Below are positions 46,105 through 55,241 of a DNA stretch of 64,000 nt, piece after piece (position 1 is the first letter of the stretch; each line of letters begins with the position of its first letter). Origin of the DNA: Bradyrhizobium sp. URHD0069. GTDB lineage: Bacteria > Pseudomonadota > Alphaproteobacteria > Rhizobiales > Xanthobacteraceae. Both the position numbers and the translations under genes were made by a program. The notes beneath the pieces are model-generated. The model searched no databases. It had not been told where the DNA came from and saw only the letters and a program-made list of their open reading frames with translations. The DNA lies in assembly GCF_000701345.1 (NCBI RefSeq), contig NZ_JNIJ01000021.1:62001-126000 (forward strand), in the 5' to 3' direction.

Positions 46105-46365
46105 ATGGCTAAGACAATCAAAATCACCTTTCCTGAGAGTTCGAGCATTGACCGAATGCGAAACATTGAACGAGTGCGAAACTTTGCTGAGGAACTCAGT
46201 TTGGCGCTAGGCGATCTAGGGGAACTACCAATGGAGCAAGCCGACGCCGCGACAACCAGTGTCGTCGTTTCTAAAATTCATAAGCGAGACTTGGGTAGAT
46301 GCAGGCAGCTCGTAACCCGGTTGTTAGAGAAACACCTGATGGCAAACGAAGCCATGCTGAGTTAG
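46105..46365 (+). CDS. Small protein of unknown function
   Basis: 86 residues from the ATG at 46105. Basic N terminus (MAKTIKITFPESS), helical middle (RVRNFAEELSLALGDLG) and a His/Lys/Arg-rich tail (KIHKRDLGRCRQLVTRLLEK). The frame extends upstream into the end of the LysR gene. The ribosome-binding site is weak. No family recognised. It shares the MAKT start and small size with the 47494 gene but is not clearly related. Confidence 0.45.
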   Translation: MAKTIKITFPESSSIDRMRNIERVRNFAEELSLALGDLGELPMEQADAATTSVVVSKIHKRDLGRCRQLVTRLLEKHLMANEAMLS

Positions 46366-46783
46366 CCGTTTCTAATTAGAGCGTACCTCGCATCGCTTGC
46401 CGAGCGCGGAGAGCACAATGCCGACAAGCTCACGGTCGACGGCCTTGTGTATTTGAAGAACCTCACTTCCCACAAGAAGAAACCGGTTAACGCAGGGGCT
46501 TGATAGCAATTTCGATGCGCGGTCTCGCTTTATCGTAACCGCGCCGATCGCCAGTATCGCTATCTGGCTGTCGTCGTACCTACTGGTCGCCTCCTGGCCA
46601 AAAGAGCTTCACGGCCTCAATCGCGGCTCCTCCTTGAGGGATATTTGCCGGCGTGCGCTGGAACCCTTTGAAACTAACGAAATTGTTTTGAGTGGTTGGG
46701 ATACTGGAAGGCTGAAGTGCGGCAGCGGCCAGCCCTGACCCAGTCACCTGAATCCCTGTCATAGGGATGAAACCGGAGGGATC
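46366..46783. other. Intergenic, no convincing gene
   Basis: About 420 bases. A minus-strand frame (46580-46762) could encode a ~60-residue peptide but has no ribosome-binding site. The promoter of the 46784 gene should lie at the right end. Confidence 0.4.
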
Positions 46784-47272
46784 ATGGCCGAAAGTCTGGT
46801 GAGCCCGCGAGTCAAGCCACCACAACGTACAGGTGAACCGGGTGCAATCGCACAATTTTTTGGCGAGGTGGCAAATCGCACCTCGCTAGCCGCCGGGCGT
46901 GCGACAACATTCATTTTGGCTGCTTTAGTGATCATCATATGGGCAATTACCGGGCCACTCTTCGGCTTTTCAGACACGTGGCAGCTAATCATCAACACCG
47001 GAACGACCATCATAACGTTCCTCATGGTATTTTTAATTCAGAATTCGCAAAATCGCGATAATGCAGCGATTCAAGTGAAATTAGACGAACTAATACGTGT
47101 AAGCACCGCACAAAATTCATTCGTGGGAATTGAGCATCTCACAGACGAGGAGTTGGAAGAAATCCGCGCCAAATGCGAAAAGCGGGCGGCGGATCAGGTT
47201 GCAGACAGCGCTGTTCGCAAGACAGGTGAGATGGCTACGCGAGCGGCAGAGCGCGTTGCAGCCGCAGACTAA
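46784..47272 (+). CDS. Low-affinity iron permease-family membrane protein
   Basis: 162 residues; GGAGGG precedes the ATG. The pattern FFGEVANRTSLAAGRATTF, two hydrophobic segments (ILAALVIIIWAITGPLFGFS, IINTGTTIITFLMVFLIQ) and the NSQNRDNAAIQVKLDELIR block are those of the family named after yeast Fet4 in databases. The C-terminal helix (LTDEELEEIRAKCEK) is cytoplasmic. Bacterial members are short and their iron transport is unproven; a structural or regulatory role in the membrane is possible. Confidence 0.85.
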   Translation: MAESLVSPRVKPPQRTGEPGAIAQFFGEVANRTSLAAGRATTFILAALVIIIWAITGPLFGFSDTWQLIINTGTTIITFLMVFLIQNSQNRDNAAIQVKLDELIRVSTAQNSFVGIEHLTDEELEEIRAKCEKRAADQVADSAVRKTGEMATRAAERVAAAD

Positions 47273-47493
47273 CGATGGTCAACGCCAACCTCCATCCACC
47301 GGAGAGCTTCTTCGTGAGCTCGATGGCAGGTTTCAACCGGGGCAACAGAGTTTCGCCGCTGGTTATCTGCAACCGAGAAGCTGAGCGAAGTTTTGCTTCA
47401 GATAAACGAGACGCCGCTGAGCCAGCTCCGCCGAGATCTTGGGACCGGCCACCTCGAACACAAAACCGCAAACTCTTCGAAGTAAGGATCTGC

Positions 47494-47736
47494 ATGGCAA
47501 AGACTCTGCTCTCGACCCAAGACTTGCAGGCGCGAGCGTTGGCAGAAATCCGAAAGCAACCTGGCTGCTCAAACGTTCGCAAAATCGCAATCAATCGCAT
47601 CACGGATGAACGGACTGAAAATAATTGGTCAATGTGTGTGTTATCCGCGGGCGATGCCGATGCCAACACGGCGGCACGCGCTGCGCTCAAGGTCCAGGAG
47701 GCTCTACGGCACGACTACAATCTAGCGACAGATTAA
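47494..47736 (+). CDS. Small protein of unknown function
   Basis: 80 residues; AAGGAT precedes the ATG at 47494. Reads MAKTLLSTQDLQARALAEIR, then QPGCSNVRKIAINRITDE and NWSMCVLSAGDADANTAARA, ending with ALRHDYNLATD. A compact alpha/beta look. I have seen similar short proteins in rhizobia, but no function is known to me. It converges with cysK, 13 bases apart. Confidence 0.65.
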   Translation: MAKTLLSTQDLQARALAEIRKQPGCSNVRKIAINRITDERTENNWSMCVLSAGDADANTAARAALKVQEALRHDYNLATD

Positions 47737-47749
47737 CCACCTGGTGCCG

Positions 47750-48787
47750 CTATGATGTGGAGGTGCTTCTTGACTTGAGCGTATCGCCGAATGTCGGCTT
47801 TGGGCTGCCATCAGCGAAGAGAGGTGTGCTCAAATAGCGCTCGCCGGTATCGGGCAGCATGCAGAGAATGTTTGCTCCTTTCTCTGCCTCTGCTGCAACC
47901 TTGAGGGCGCCCCCGAAGGTCCCGCCTGAGGTAATGCCCACAAAGATGCCCTCCTGGATAGCAAGGTCTTTGCTGCAGCGAATGGCATCCGGACCGGAAA
48001 TTGCCAAAATGCGATCGATGACCTTCATTGCGACGGCATCGTCGGTGAGTTTGGGGATGAAATCCGGCGTCCAGCCTTGCATCGGATGCGGCTTGAATGT
48101 CGGATGCGGTGCCGCTGGAGTTCCATCCGAATTTCGCGCCTGCGCGATGCCACTGGCCAGCAACTGCGCATCCTCCGGCTCGCAAACCACAATCTCTGTC
48201 TCAGGACGCTCCTCGGCAAGCACCCGCGCGACGCCCTTTAGCGTTCCGCCGGTTCCATAGCCGGTAACCCAAAAATCCAGCCGCTCTCCGGAGAAATCGT
48301 CAATTATCTCACGCGCTGTCGTGCGCGAATGAATATCGGGATTGGCTTCATTCTCAAACTGCCGTGTCATGAACCAGCCATGCGTCTTGGCGAGCTCAAT
48401 CGTCCTTTTGACCATGCCTACGGCGCCCTCGGCGGCGGGAGTTACAATGACCTTCGCTCCCAAGAACCGCATGAGCTTTCGGCGCTCGACACTGAATGAC
48501 TCTGGCATGGTAATCACAAGCGGGTATCCCTTGGCGGCGCAAACCATCGCAAGACCAATTCCCGTATTTCCGCTTGTCGCTTCGATAACCGTCTGGCCAG
48601 GCTTAAGATCTCCCGACCTTTCGGCCGCCTCAATTACACCGAGAGCCAATCGGTCCTTCACTGAACCAAGAGGGTTGAAGGCTTCAACCTTTACGAAAAG
48701 ATTCACGCCCCGCGGCGCCAAACGATTGATTCGAACGACCGGCGTTCTACCGATGGTTTCGACAATACTTTGGTATTTCCGCTGCAT
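47750..48787 (-). CDS. cysK: Cysteine synthase (O-acetylserine sulfhydrylase family)
   Basis: 345 residues. PLP enzyme of the beta family: the Schiff-base Lys in NPLGSVKDRLA, the substrate loop EATSGNTGIGLA, the phosphate-binding GYGTGGTLKG, and GITSGGTFGGAL near the end. GGGAGAT lies before the ATG at 48787. It makes cysteine from O-acetylserine and sulfide, or a related beta-replacement. It follows a Tat-exported aminotransferase gene (45-base gap), which is not a usual partner for a biosynthetic CysK, so a specialised role is possible. Confidence 0.9.
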   Translation of the reverse strand: MQRKYQSIVETIGRTPVVRINRLAPRGVNLFVKVEAFNPLGSVKDRLALGVIEAAERSGDLKPGQTVIEATSGNTGIGLAMVCAAKGYPLVITMPESFSVERRKLMRFLGAKVIVTPAAEGAVGMVKRTIELAKTHGWFMTRQFENEANPDIHSRTTAREIIDDFSGERLDFWVTGYGTGGTLKGVARVLAEERPETEIVVCEPEDAQLLASGIAQARNSDGTPAAPHPTFKPHPMQGWTPDFIPKLTDDAVAMKVIDRILAISGPDAIRCSKDLAIQEGIFVGITSGGTFGGALKVAAEAEKGANILCMLPDTGERYLSTPLFADGSPKPTFGDTLKSRSTSTS

Positions 48788-48832
48788 GCTGCATCTCCCG
48801 ACCTTGCGTTTTGCTACCCGTAGTCAGAATAC

Positions 48833-49933
48833 TCAACTCAACAGCTCCGAGACGGCGGTCCGGGCCAGCGCGTTTTCCTCAGGCAAGCCAATCGAGATGC
48901 GCGCCCAATGGTCGAGCGGAGGAAAGGCGCGCCCGATGTCGATGCCTTTGGCACGAAGAGCCCCGGCGATTTCCTGATGCGGACGGCCTGTGTGGAAAAA
49001 CACGAAATTCCCCCTCGCATCCGAATACCGAAGCCTCAGAGTGTCGAATAAGCGGTGCCATAAATCGCGCTCTGCCATCACCTTCGATCGAACAGCTGCA
49101 ACGTATGCTTTATCCCGCAGGCTCCCCGCGGCCGCCGCCAGCGCGAGCCGACCAAGCGGCTCGGCGGAACCGATCCCTCCTCGCTTCAACGATGCAGCGA
49201 GGGCTTTCGGGGCCACCGCATAGCCCATGGATAGGCCAGCCAACCCATAAATCTTGTCAAACGTTCTGAACACGACCACATTCTTGCCGGCCCGCGTCAA
49301 GCCGACAACTGTCCGTTCAGTGAAATCCGGCTCGAACTCCAGATAGGCTTCATCAACGATGACGACTGCGTGCTCCGACAGCTCGCTGACAAAGGCACCA
49401 AACTTCTTGGCATCGCTCACCGTACCGCTCGGATTATGCGGGTTGATGAGGTAGATGGCTCGCGTTCGGGCATTCACCTTCGCAGCTATGGCTGCAAGGT
49501 CGTTTTGAAGATTCTGATCGAGCGGCACACTGACAGCAGCGCCCCCGCCCCGGGCAGCTGCGTCTACCATCGCGGTATAACCGGGCTCCGAATAGATGAA
49601 CTCTCCACCGCCTGGAGCTTGGTTCGCCAGTTGAAATCCCAGCGCATCGAGTACTTCGCCAAGCACGATCTGGTCCGCTGATACCTGCTCACGAGCGGCG
49701 ATCGCCGGCGTCAGTACTTCATTTTGCTTGTCGACATATCGGAAGAGATTGCCGAACTCACTTTGAGCCGCGGCAATCGCAAGCGGCGATGGTCCGAATG
49801 GATTCTCGTTGAGAGAGAGCTGCACCCGAAGTGGCGGCATCGCGCTTTCCGCATCACCGGCTGCTGCAGAAACAACGAGTCCGCCCAACGCCAGTCCGCT
49901 TGCCGTCAGATAATCGCGACGGGTCAAAACCAT
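48833..49933 (-). CDS. Tat-exported HisC-like PLP aminotransferase
   Basis: 366 residues from the ATG at 49933 (GAGGAAACGAG upstream). The N terminus MVLTRRDYLTASGLALGGLV is a twin-arginine signal (R5-R6), with cleavage likely after DAESA. The rest is a class I/II aminotransferase of the histidinol-phosphate type: LNENPFGPSP, NPHNPSG (N167), VIVDEAYLEF (D194 to the PLP ring N) and TFDKIYGLAGLSMGY (K227 Schiff base). All catalytic residues are present, so it should be an active enzyme exported folded with its cofactor. PLP enzymes outside the cytoplasm are rare; PvdN of pyoverdine maturation is one known case. Substrate unknown. Confidence 0.87.
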   Translation of the reverse strand: MVLTRRDYLTASGLALGGLVVSAAAGDAESAMPPLRVQLSLNENPFGPSPLAIAAAQSEFGNLFRYVDKQNEVLTPAIAAREQVSADQIVLGEVLDALGFQLANQAPGGGEFIYSEPGYTAMVDAAARGGGAAVSVPLDQNLQNDLAAIAAKVNARTRAIYLINPHNPSGTVSDAKKFGAFVSELSEHAVVIVDEAYLEFEPDFTERTVVGLTRAGKNVVVFRTFDKIYGLAGLSMGYAVAPKALAASLKRGGIGSAEPLGRLALAAAAGSLRDKAYVAAVRSKVMAERDLWHRLFDTLRLRYSDARGNFVFFHTGRPHQEIAGALRAKGIDIGRAFPPLDHWARISIGLPEENALARTAVSELLS

Positions 49934-50206
49934 TTCTCGTTTCCTCGTAGGCTCTTCAAAAACCTTTGCACGCCTACGTCGCATTGGATCGAAAGCTGCC
50001 CTGGGCTACCGACCCGCTAAGCAGACATGGTTGTTTACCGGTGCAAAGTGATCTCGTCCTGTCACGTCAAATCACGAATGAGGCACACGATCTGCCCGCC
50101 TGATCGTGAACGGCCACCAATGTAACATCGTCGTGCGTTGACTATCCCGGACCCTCTCGGGTGCAACGGGGGCTTTGGAGAATGGGTTGCAGTTAAATTA
50201 TTTAAC

Positions 50207-51122
50207 TCAGAAATTCTCGCGCCGATAAACCGTTGGCGTAACTCCAATCAATTTGCGAAACACGCGGTTCAGTTGGGATGCATCGCTAAACCCCACCGCG
50301 AGCGCCACATCGGCAATAGATAGATCGCTCTTCGACAACATCTCTTTTGCAACGCTGATCCGCACGGATAGAACGTATTGATAGGGCGAACTCCCAACTG
50401 AAGTTTTAAACGCCCGAATAAAGTGGAACTGGCTCAATCCTACCAAGCCCGCTAGATCGGATATCCCGATTCCACTCGAAATGTGAGCATCAACAAACTC
50501 TTTGATGCGTTTCAATTGAAGTGCAGTTAAACCACCGCGACGCGGGTTTAGCTGCAAGTACTTTGAGTCAGCGGCGTGCCGTAGTTCCCACAAAAGCAAC
50601 AGCCCGAGCGCTCTCCGCATATGCAGGGTCGTCTATGCCCGAGCCATCTGAGACGCTTTGGAGTTTTTGGAGCGTAGCTTTAAGCTTGGTATTTTCAAAA
50701 TACAAAGATGGCGGAACATTTGAGATATCATTTGAGCGGTGATGATCTGATGTGAGAGGGGCAAGATGGACCGCAAAGACCGAAGATGTCCGGCTCTTGA
50801 AACGAGCCCAACCATCCGCGGAAGATCCAATCGGCAAGAACGTCAATTTATCTCGGATGTCCGTAAGCGTAGAACGGCTCCCTCCGTTTATACTCGTCTC
50901 TCCATCGGAGCGAACAAAGTCATGCAGCGCTAGACAAGCTGCTTCTCCCTTCACTCGGTATTCCAATTCGGTTGGTTGAATACGAACAATCTCGGCAGAG
51001 AACCACGACCAAGACATCCGTTTAACTAGAAATGGATGATGTGCATCAGGGTGTCGCTGATGCCACTCGATTTTAGCGTCCGGCCCCAAACTCATTCCCC
51101 TCAAAGATTCGGTCTTTCTCAC
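50207..51122 (-). pseudogene. AraC-family regulator, frameshifted
   Basis: The first part (51122-50568) is an N-terminal ligand-type domain (KIEWHQRHPDAHHPF, WFSAEIVRIQPTELEY). The second frame (from about 50613) continues LGLLLLWELRHAADSKYLQL and the double HTH: IGISDLAGLVGLSQFHFIRA and LSIADVALAVGFSDASQLNR, with the GVTPTVYRR end. One extra base near 50612-50614 (GCGGAG-A-GCGCTC) breaks the frame between domains. Restored length is about 304 residues. Divergent from the Wzz-like gene. Confidence 0.8.
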
Positions 51123-51504
51123 AATGTACTGACGATAAATTGACTCGGAATATCAATAATTGCTTGGATTGTTAAAAGTTGTTGCGGAACGCGTTTAAAG
51201 TGCGGCATTGAAGTCTTAGAACTTGCTCCAAATGGCCTTTCTTGCGCCAAAGAATTTCGACCGTTGCTCGTCCTGTTGCCCATCACCGGTCCGAAGGTAT
51301 TCATTCGAGTTTGCTGGAACACGCTCGGGCTGGGCGGCAGCTCTCTTCCAACGCTGCGCAAAAATTCCAGGACGGGACTTCCGACAGGGAAGTTCCAACA
51401 AACGAGTTTGGGGCAGATCATATGATTGGGTGGAATTCAGCCGTCCTTCGGCTGCTTGACGAACACGACAGTCGTTTCGACGTCACTTGCGTCAGAATCG
51501 TGCA
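51123..51504. other. Intergenic, no gene seen
   Basis: About 380 bases between divergent genes; a minus-strand frame at 51119-51421 shows no family pattern. Presumed promoter region of the AraC-type and Wzz-like genes. Confidence 0.4.
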
Positions 51505-52542
51505 ATGACACACTACCCGTTTCACCTTTTGCAGGGATATTGGCGCCCTTTCCTCTGGGTGTTTTTTATTTGCTTTGCCCTTGCGGGCACACTGATTTTC
51601 CGGATCCCAACGAAATACGAGGTCAAATCGTCGATCGAAGTCGCTTCGATCATAGTTGCTGATAATGTTGTAGCGATTGAACCGCCGCCCCAGATCGCCA
51701 AGATGGTCACCGACTTATATGGCCCATCTAGCGCGATCGAATTACAGGAACGAGGTGTCTCGATCTCATCTCTGGCCGCCCTCGAGAATGTGAAGGCCGA
51801 AGCAACCGGGCGTAATGTGTTCCTACGAAACCAAGTTAGCGAGTCGGGCGTCACAATCGCGAAGGATTTCCAGCAAACCATCATTAAGCACGTATTCAAG
51901 GCTAGCGCACCCTTGGTCCAATCTATGCGCCTTGGCATTTCTGAAAAGATTGAGTCTGCGCGCCACAACGCCCAGTCCTTGTCAGACCATCTCGAAAAGC
52001 TACGTAGCGAAATCGACCAAGTTAACATTCGAAAAGAAACTTCGAATCGACACTTGGCCGACCTACACGACGATTATTCTGATAAGATTAGGCGCCCGAT
52101 CAATTCAGGGGGCGCCGAGAATGCTCTCGAGGATGCACGGGAACTCCGCCAGCGCATTGCCAGCGGAGAAGCGCAGCGCCGCGATCTGTCTGCAGAGCAT
52201 GCAAGACTCAGTCACGAACTCTATGAAAGCCAGCGCTTGCTCGATGAGCAAGTCCGGCTTCGACGGGTCGGTGATCGAGAATTGGCGACTCTAAGCGATT
52301 TTCGGTTGGCACTTTCGCCCTCAGTTTTGCCAGTGCCTCTCGCAGGGAGACGCCTAGCTTTTCTTGCAGCAGCAATGGTGTTTTCGTTCTTAATTGCATT
52401 CGGCACGATTGTATCCCTCCAGAAATTTCAAACGAGTTCCTATTGGCAAAGGGAAGAGCCTGCCTTGCGTCCAGAATCAGACCCATCATCGGGCCAAGAC
52501 AGTGAAAGGTTATTCGCGGCTTCAGTCGCCCAAATCCGCTGA
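51505..52542 (+). CDS. Wzz-like chain-length determinant / polysaccharide co-polymerase
   Basis: 345 residues from the ATG at 51505; an upstream start at 51487 is possible. Membrane segment near residue 15-35 (WVFFICFALAGTLIFRI), a long periplasmic region with coiled coil (residues ~140-255, heptads such as LSDHLEKLRSEIDQVNIRKE) and a second membrane segment near 290-315 (LAFLAAAMVFSFLIAFGTIV) preceded by PSVLPVPLAGRR. The two-segment, coiled-coil layout is that of Wzz/PCP proteins that set O-antigen or exopolysaccharide length. No kinase domain and no glycan genes next to it. Base composition is lower in GC than the neighbours, a possible sign of transfer. Confidence 0.65.
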   Translation: MTHYPFHLLQGYWRPFLWVFFICFALAGTLIFRIPTKYEVKSSIEVASIIVADNVVAIEPPPQIAKMVTDLYGPSSAIELQERGVSISSLAALENVKAEATGRNVFLRNQVSESGVTIAKDFQQTIIKHVFKASAPLVQSMRLGISEKIESARHNAQSLSDHLEKLRSEIDQVNIRKETSNRHLADLHDDYSDKIRRPINSGGAENALEDARELRQRIASGEAQRRDLSAEHARLSHELYESQRLLDEQVRLRRVGDRELATLSDFRLALSPSVLPVPLAGRRLAFLAAAMVFSFLIAFGTIVSLQKFQTSSYWQREEPALRPESDPSSGQDSERLFAASVAQIR

Positions 52543-52814
52543 TTGCGAGCATATCCAAGAGTAGAGCAGCAAGTTATTCAGGCTGGTCACACTTAGCCTG
52601 TTTTGCCGTGTTGCTAGCGAATTATCGGGCGATCAAAAACGAGACACGGACGCTGGCTCTTGCAGTCTCAGCCGTGTCAGCGGACATAAAGAGGCAAGGT
52701 GCGACCATTACAGACTCGTTGAGAGTCCTTCCGACCAGCTCAACATTTTTGGCCGCGACAACTTTGATCCTCAGCGTCATGCAAGAAACCTCCTACAGCA
52801 GATGCGACAGTTAG

Positions 52815-53090
52815 ATGGCTGATGACAGCATCACGCAGCGCGCTCCTCTTCCGCTTGCGCGTGCAGACGTTGGAGCCGCAGTTCGCAGTCTGGTGTCTGT
52901 TTTCTGGCTGTCCATCGTGCTGGGTGGCTGCGCCGCCGACGCCAATACTAGCTTTATCCCGGAATTTCTTAAGCAGCCCGCTCCCAAAGTAGACGTTGAT
53001 CAGCCTCCTGATGTTGCTTCAATCGTTCGGAGCGATATCACAACCATTTTTGCAGCAGGATCCTTGTCAACATCGATCAAGGCCGCGTAG
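52815..53090 (+). CDS. Small lipoprotein, possibly truncated
   Basis: 91 residues. A hydrophobic segment ends in a lipobox (LSIVLGGC), so the Cys at about 43 would be lipidated after signal peptidase II. The mature part (QPPDVASIVRSDITTIFAAG) resembles the beginning of rhizobial outer-membrane lipoproteins that normally run to about 130-150 residues; here it stops early. No clear ribosome-binding site. It could be a remnant. Confidence 0.4.
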   Translation: MADDSITQRAPLPLARADVGAAVRSLVSVFWLSIVLGGCAADANTSFIPEFLKQPAPKVDVDQPPDVASIVRSDITTIFAAGSLSTSIKAA

Positions 53091-53606
53091 GGCGACGCGA
53101 GCATGTCGATGCCCATCATTGGTGTGACAGGGAATCTTACAGCCGCTCTGAATTCCACTAAAGCTACAATCGCCGCTGCCAGTGCTTGCTAGTGTAGTCC
53201 AGACCGCTCGAATACCGGTTTGGAGACCGAATTGGAGACCATAACCACCTTCGGTCCTAGGAATATGGTATTTTCAAATAGATGGATCATCTAGCTAGCG
53301 GAGCGAGAGCTACTGTAATCCAACATTCTCCGCTTTTGCGAAGAAATTCGCCCCGCTAGGTCGATAAAGTGGAGCTTTCGACCACGCCAACTGTTCCGGC
53401 TATTCAACCGCGCATCCGGCGCCGCGCATTTCGTGTTTGACACCTGTCGGAGGAACCACGGGCTCTCTCCATGCTCGAACGATAACCATTCGGTGAAGAC
53501 CGCAGATACTTAGCTGCCTTTACATCTTTGTTTCGTGGCCAGCGGTTGGACGGCACGCGCTGCGCCCGGTGCGGCGCCGGCGCTTGGATTCGTAGTCCGT
53601 CGAGCG
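53091..53606. other. Intergenic, no gene seen
   Basis: About 515 bases with no supported frame on either strand. AT content rises in the first half. Marks the border between the 50-53 kb patch of small or degraded genes and the nitrate region. Confidence 0.45.
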
Positions 53607-53762
53607 CTAATGCTTTCCGGGAAAGCCGCCGAGGCCGTTAAAGGTCATATACAGCGAGTAGCCGCTGACCGCAATGGCGACGGCTATTTCGAACAGCAGG
53701 ACGGCGACGCCGTATTTGTACCAAGGCTCGTGCGGCGCGACACGAATATCAACGTGGTTCAT
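53607..53762 (-). CDS. 51-residue single-span membrane protein, putative small partner of the NarK-like transporter
   Basis: ATG at 53762 with AGGAG about 5 bases upstream, stop TAG at 53607-53609. It begins MNHVDIRVAPHEPWYKYG, then one membrane segment (VAVLLFEIAVAIAVSGYSLY) and a short tail MTFNGLGGFPGKH. It lies 41 bases after the MFS gene on the same strand. Tiny membrane proteins of this kind directly downstream of MFS anion transporters occur in other proteobacteria and are annotated as MFS small subunits, from memory. A role in stability or regulation of the transporter is inferred. Confidence 0.75.
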   Translation of the reverse strand: MNHVDIRVAPHEPWYKYGVAVLLFEIAVAIAVSGYSLYMTFNGLGGFPGKH

Positions 53763-53803
53763 TGCATCTCCTGGAGAGTTTCACGACGGCTTCGGTGCAG
53801 AAC

Positions 53804-55108
53804 TCAGGAGCGTTGGCCGGCCAGAGCGCGGTCAAGCAGACCATGCTCCTGCGGGTGCCGCTCGTGACGGGCTGCCCAGAAGTAGAACAGGATGAACGGC
53901 GCGAACATGTAGAGCGTGACGTACAGATATCCTACGTGGGCCTTGACGCTGGCAAAGATCAGCGGATAGGCGATGCCGCCGACGGTTGAGATCCCGCCGA
54001 TGAAGCCGGCGGCAATACCGGGGCAGTCCGGAAAGAGCAGCGGAACCAGGGCGAAAGTGCCGCCGGTGCCGAAAGATACAAAGATGCCGAGCGCCACCAG
54101 CACCGCGATCGACAAGGGCAGGAAGCCGTAAAGCCCCGCAACGGTCAGCCCGATCATCGACAGCATGATCAGGATGAGCGCGATTCCCAGCCAATGCAGG
54201 CGCGGCGCGTAGGGCAGTTCTTTGGCAATGAAAGGCAACGGCGTCCAACCCTTGCGCTGGAAGAGGTCGGACATGAAGCCGGCGAACGGCCGGAACAAAG
54301 ACGCGTTGAACGATAACACGGCCGCGAACGTGCCGGCCGCGATCTGAATGCCGGCAACGCCGGTGAAGCCGAGCGCAAGAATCTCATCGTGAAAGCCGCG
54401 GGTGAAATAACCCGGCAGCCAGGCGTTCAACGCGATTTCCAGGCCGAACGACATCGCATAGGCTAGCATCAAAGCGATGGCGATATAGCGGGTCCACACG
54501 AACACCATTCCGCGCAGGTCGCCGCCGCGCCGCACCGCGTCGCGCCGCTCCATGGTCTTGGCGGCGCTACCGCGCCACAGATACCAGGCGGCGACGACGA
54601 GAGCGATCATGCCCAGCCACAGAAATGCGCTCCGATAGTCGGTGCCGAAGATGCGCGGCAGCAACAATGCGCCGACGCCGGCGCCGACGTTGCCGGTGCC
54701 AGCGTAAAGTCCCTCGGCGGTGCCGATCTCGTGGGCGTCGAACCATTGCGCGACGTGCTGGACACCGACGACGAAGGAGACGCCGGCAATGGCGACGACC
54801 ACTCGCTCGGCGAAAAGCAGTTCGTAGCTGGTGGTGAAGGCCGACGCGATCGAAACCAGTCCGCAGCCGGCAAGGATCGCGGCGAACGTCCGCGGAGCGC
54901 CAAATCGATCGGACGCCCAGCCGGCGACGATGCGCCCGACCGGCACCATCCAGATGGCCGAACTGGCGAGCAGGCCAAGGTCCTTGATCGTAAGGTGATA
55001 CGTCGCCGCGATGCTCGGGCTGAACGCAGCCGTGGAGAACCACATCAGGAAGCACCAAAAAAAGCCGACGGTCGCTATCCCAAGCTGTTCAACCTTGTGG
55101 CCTCGCAT
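53804..55108 (-). CDS. MFS transporter, NarK/NNP-like (probable nitrate/nitrite)
   Basis: 434 residues from the ATG at 55108 (GGAGC upstream); a frame to 55327 adds a non-membrane Arg/Pro-rich stretch and is not believed. About 12 membrane segments. GWASDRFGAPRTFA is the MFS loop 2-3 motif. GTGNVGAGVGALLLPRIFG resembles the nitrate signature of the NNP family, and FGTGGTFALVPLLFPDCPG the second, C-half copy. The adjoining assimilatory nitrate reductase and globin genes support nitrate import or nitrite export. An oxalate/formate-type MFS is the alternative. Confidence 0.78.
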   Translation of the reverse strand: MRGHKVEQLGIATVGFFWCFLMWFSTAAFSPSIAATYHLTIKDLGLLASSAIWMVPVGRIVAGWASDRFGAPRTFAAILAGCGLVSIASAFTTSYELLFAERVVVAIAGVSFVVGVQHVAQWFDAHEIGTAEGLYAGTGNVGAGVGALLLPRIFGTDYRSAFLWLGMIALVVAAWYLWRGSAAKTMERRDAVRRGGDLRGMVFVWTRYIAIALMLAYAMSFGLEIALNAWLPGYFTRGFHDEILALGFTGVAGIQIAAGTFAAVLSFNASLFRPFAGFMSDLFQRKGWTPLPFIAKELPYAPRLHWLGIALILIMLSMIGLTVAGLYGFLPLSIAVLVALGIFVSFGTGGTFALVPLLFPDCPGIAAGFIGGISTVGGIAYPLIFASVKAHVGYLYVTLYMFAPFILFYFWAARHERHPQEHGLLDRALAGQRS

Positions 55109-55241
55109 CAATGTTTGCTCCGCTGAACGATCTGGAGATCCGCCGCATCCAAGAAAAGAAAGAGAGCCCCAAGCGACCAATGTAGCTGACCGCGGCGCCG
55201 CCGACCGAGCCCCAGGTCCCGGTATGGCCGCGCGCCGTCTT

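Noticed and set aside
46580..46762. Possible 60-residue minus-strand protein
   Set aside because: No ribosome-binding site and no recognisable similarity; kept out of the gene list.
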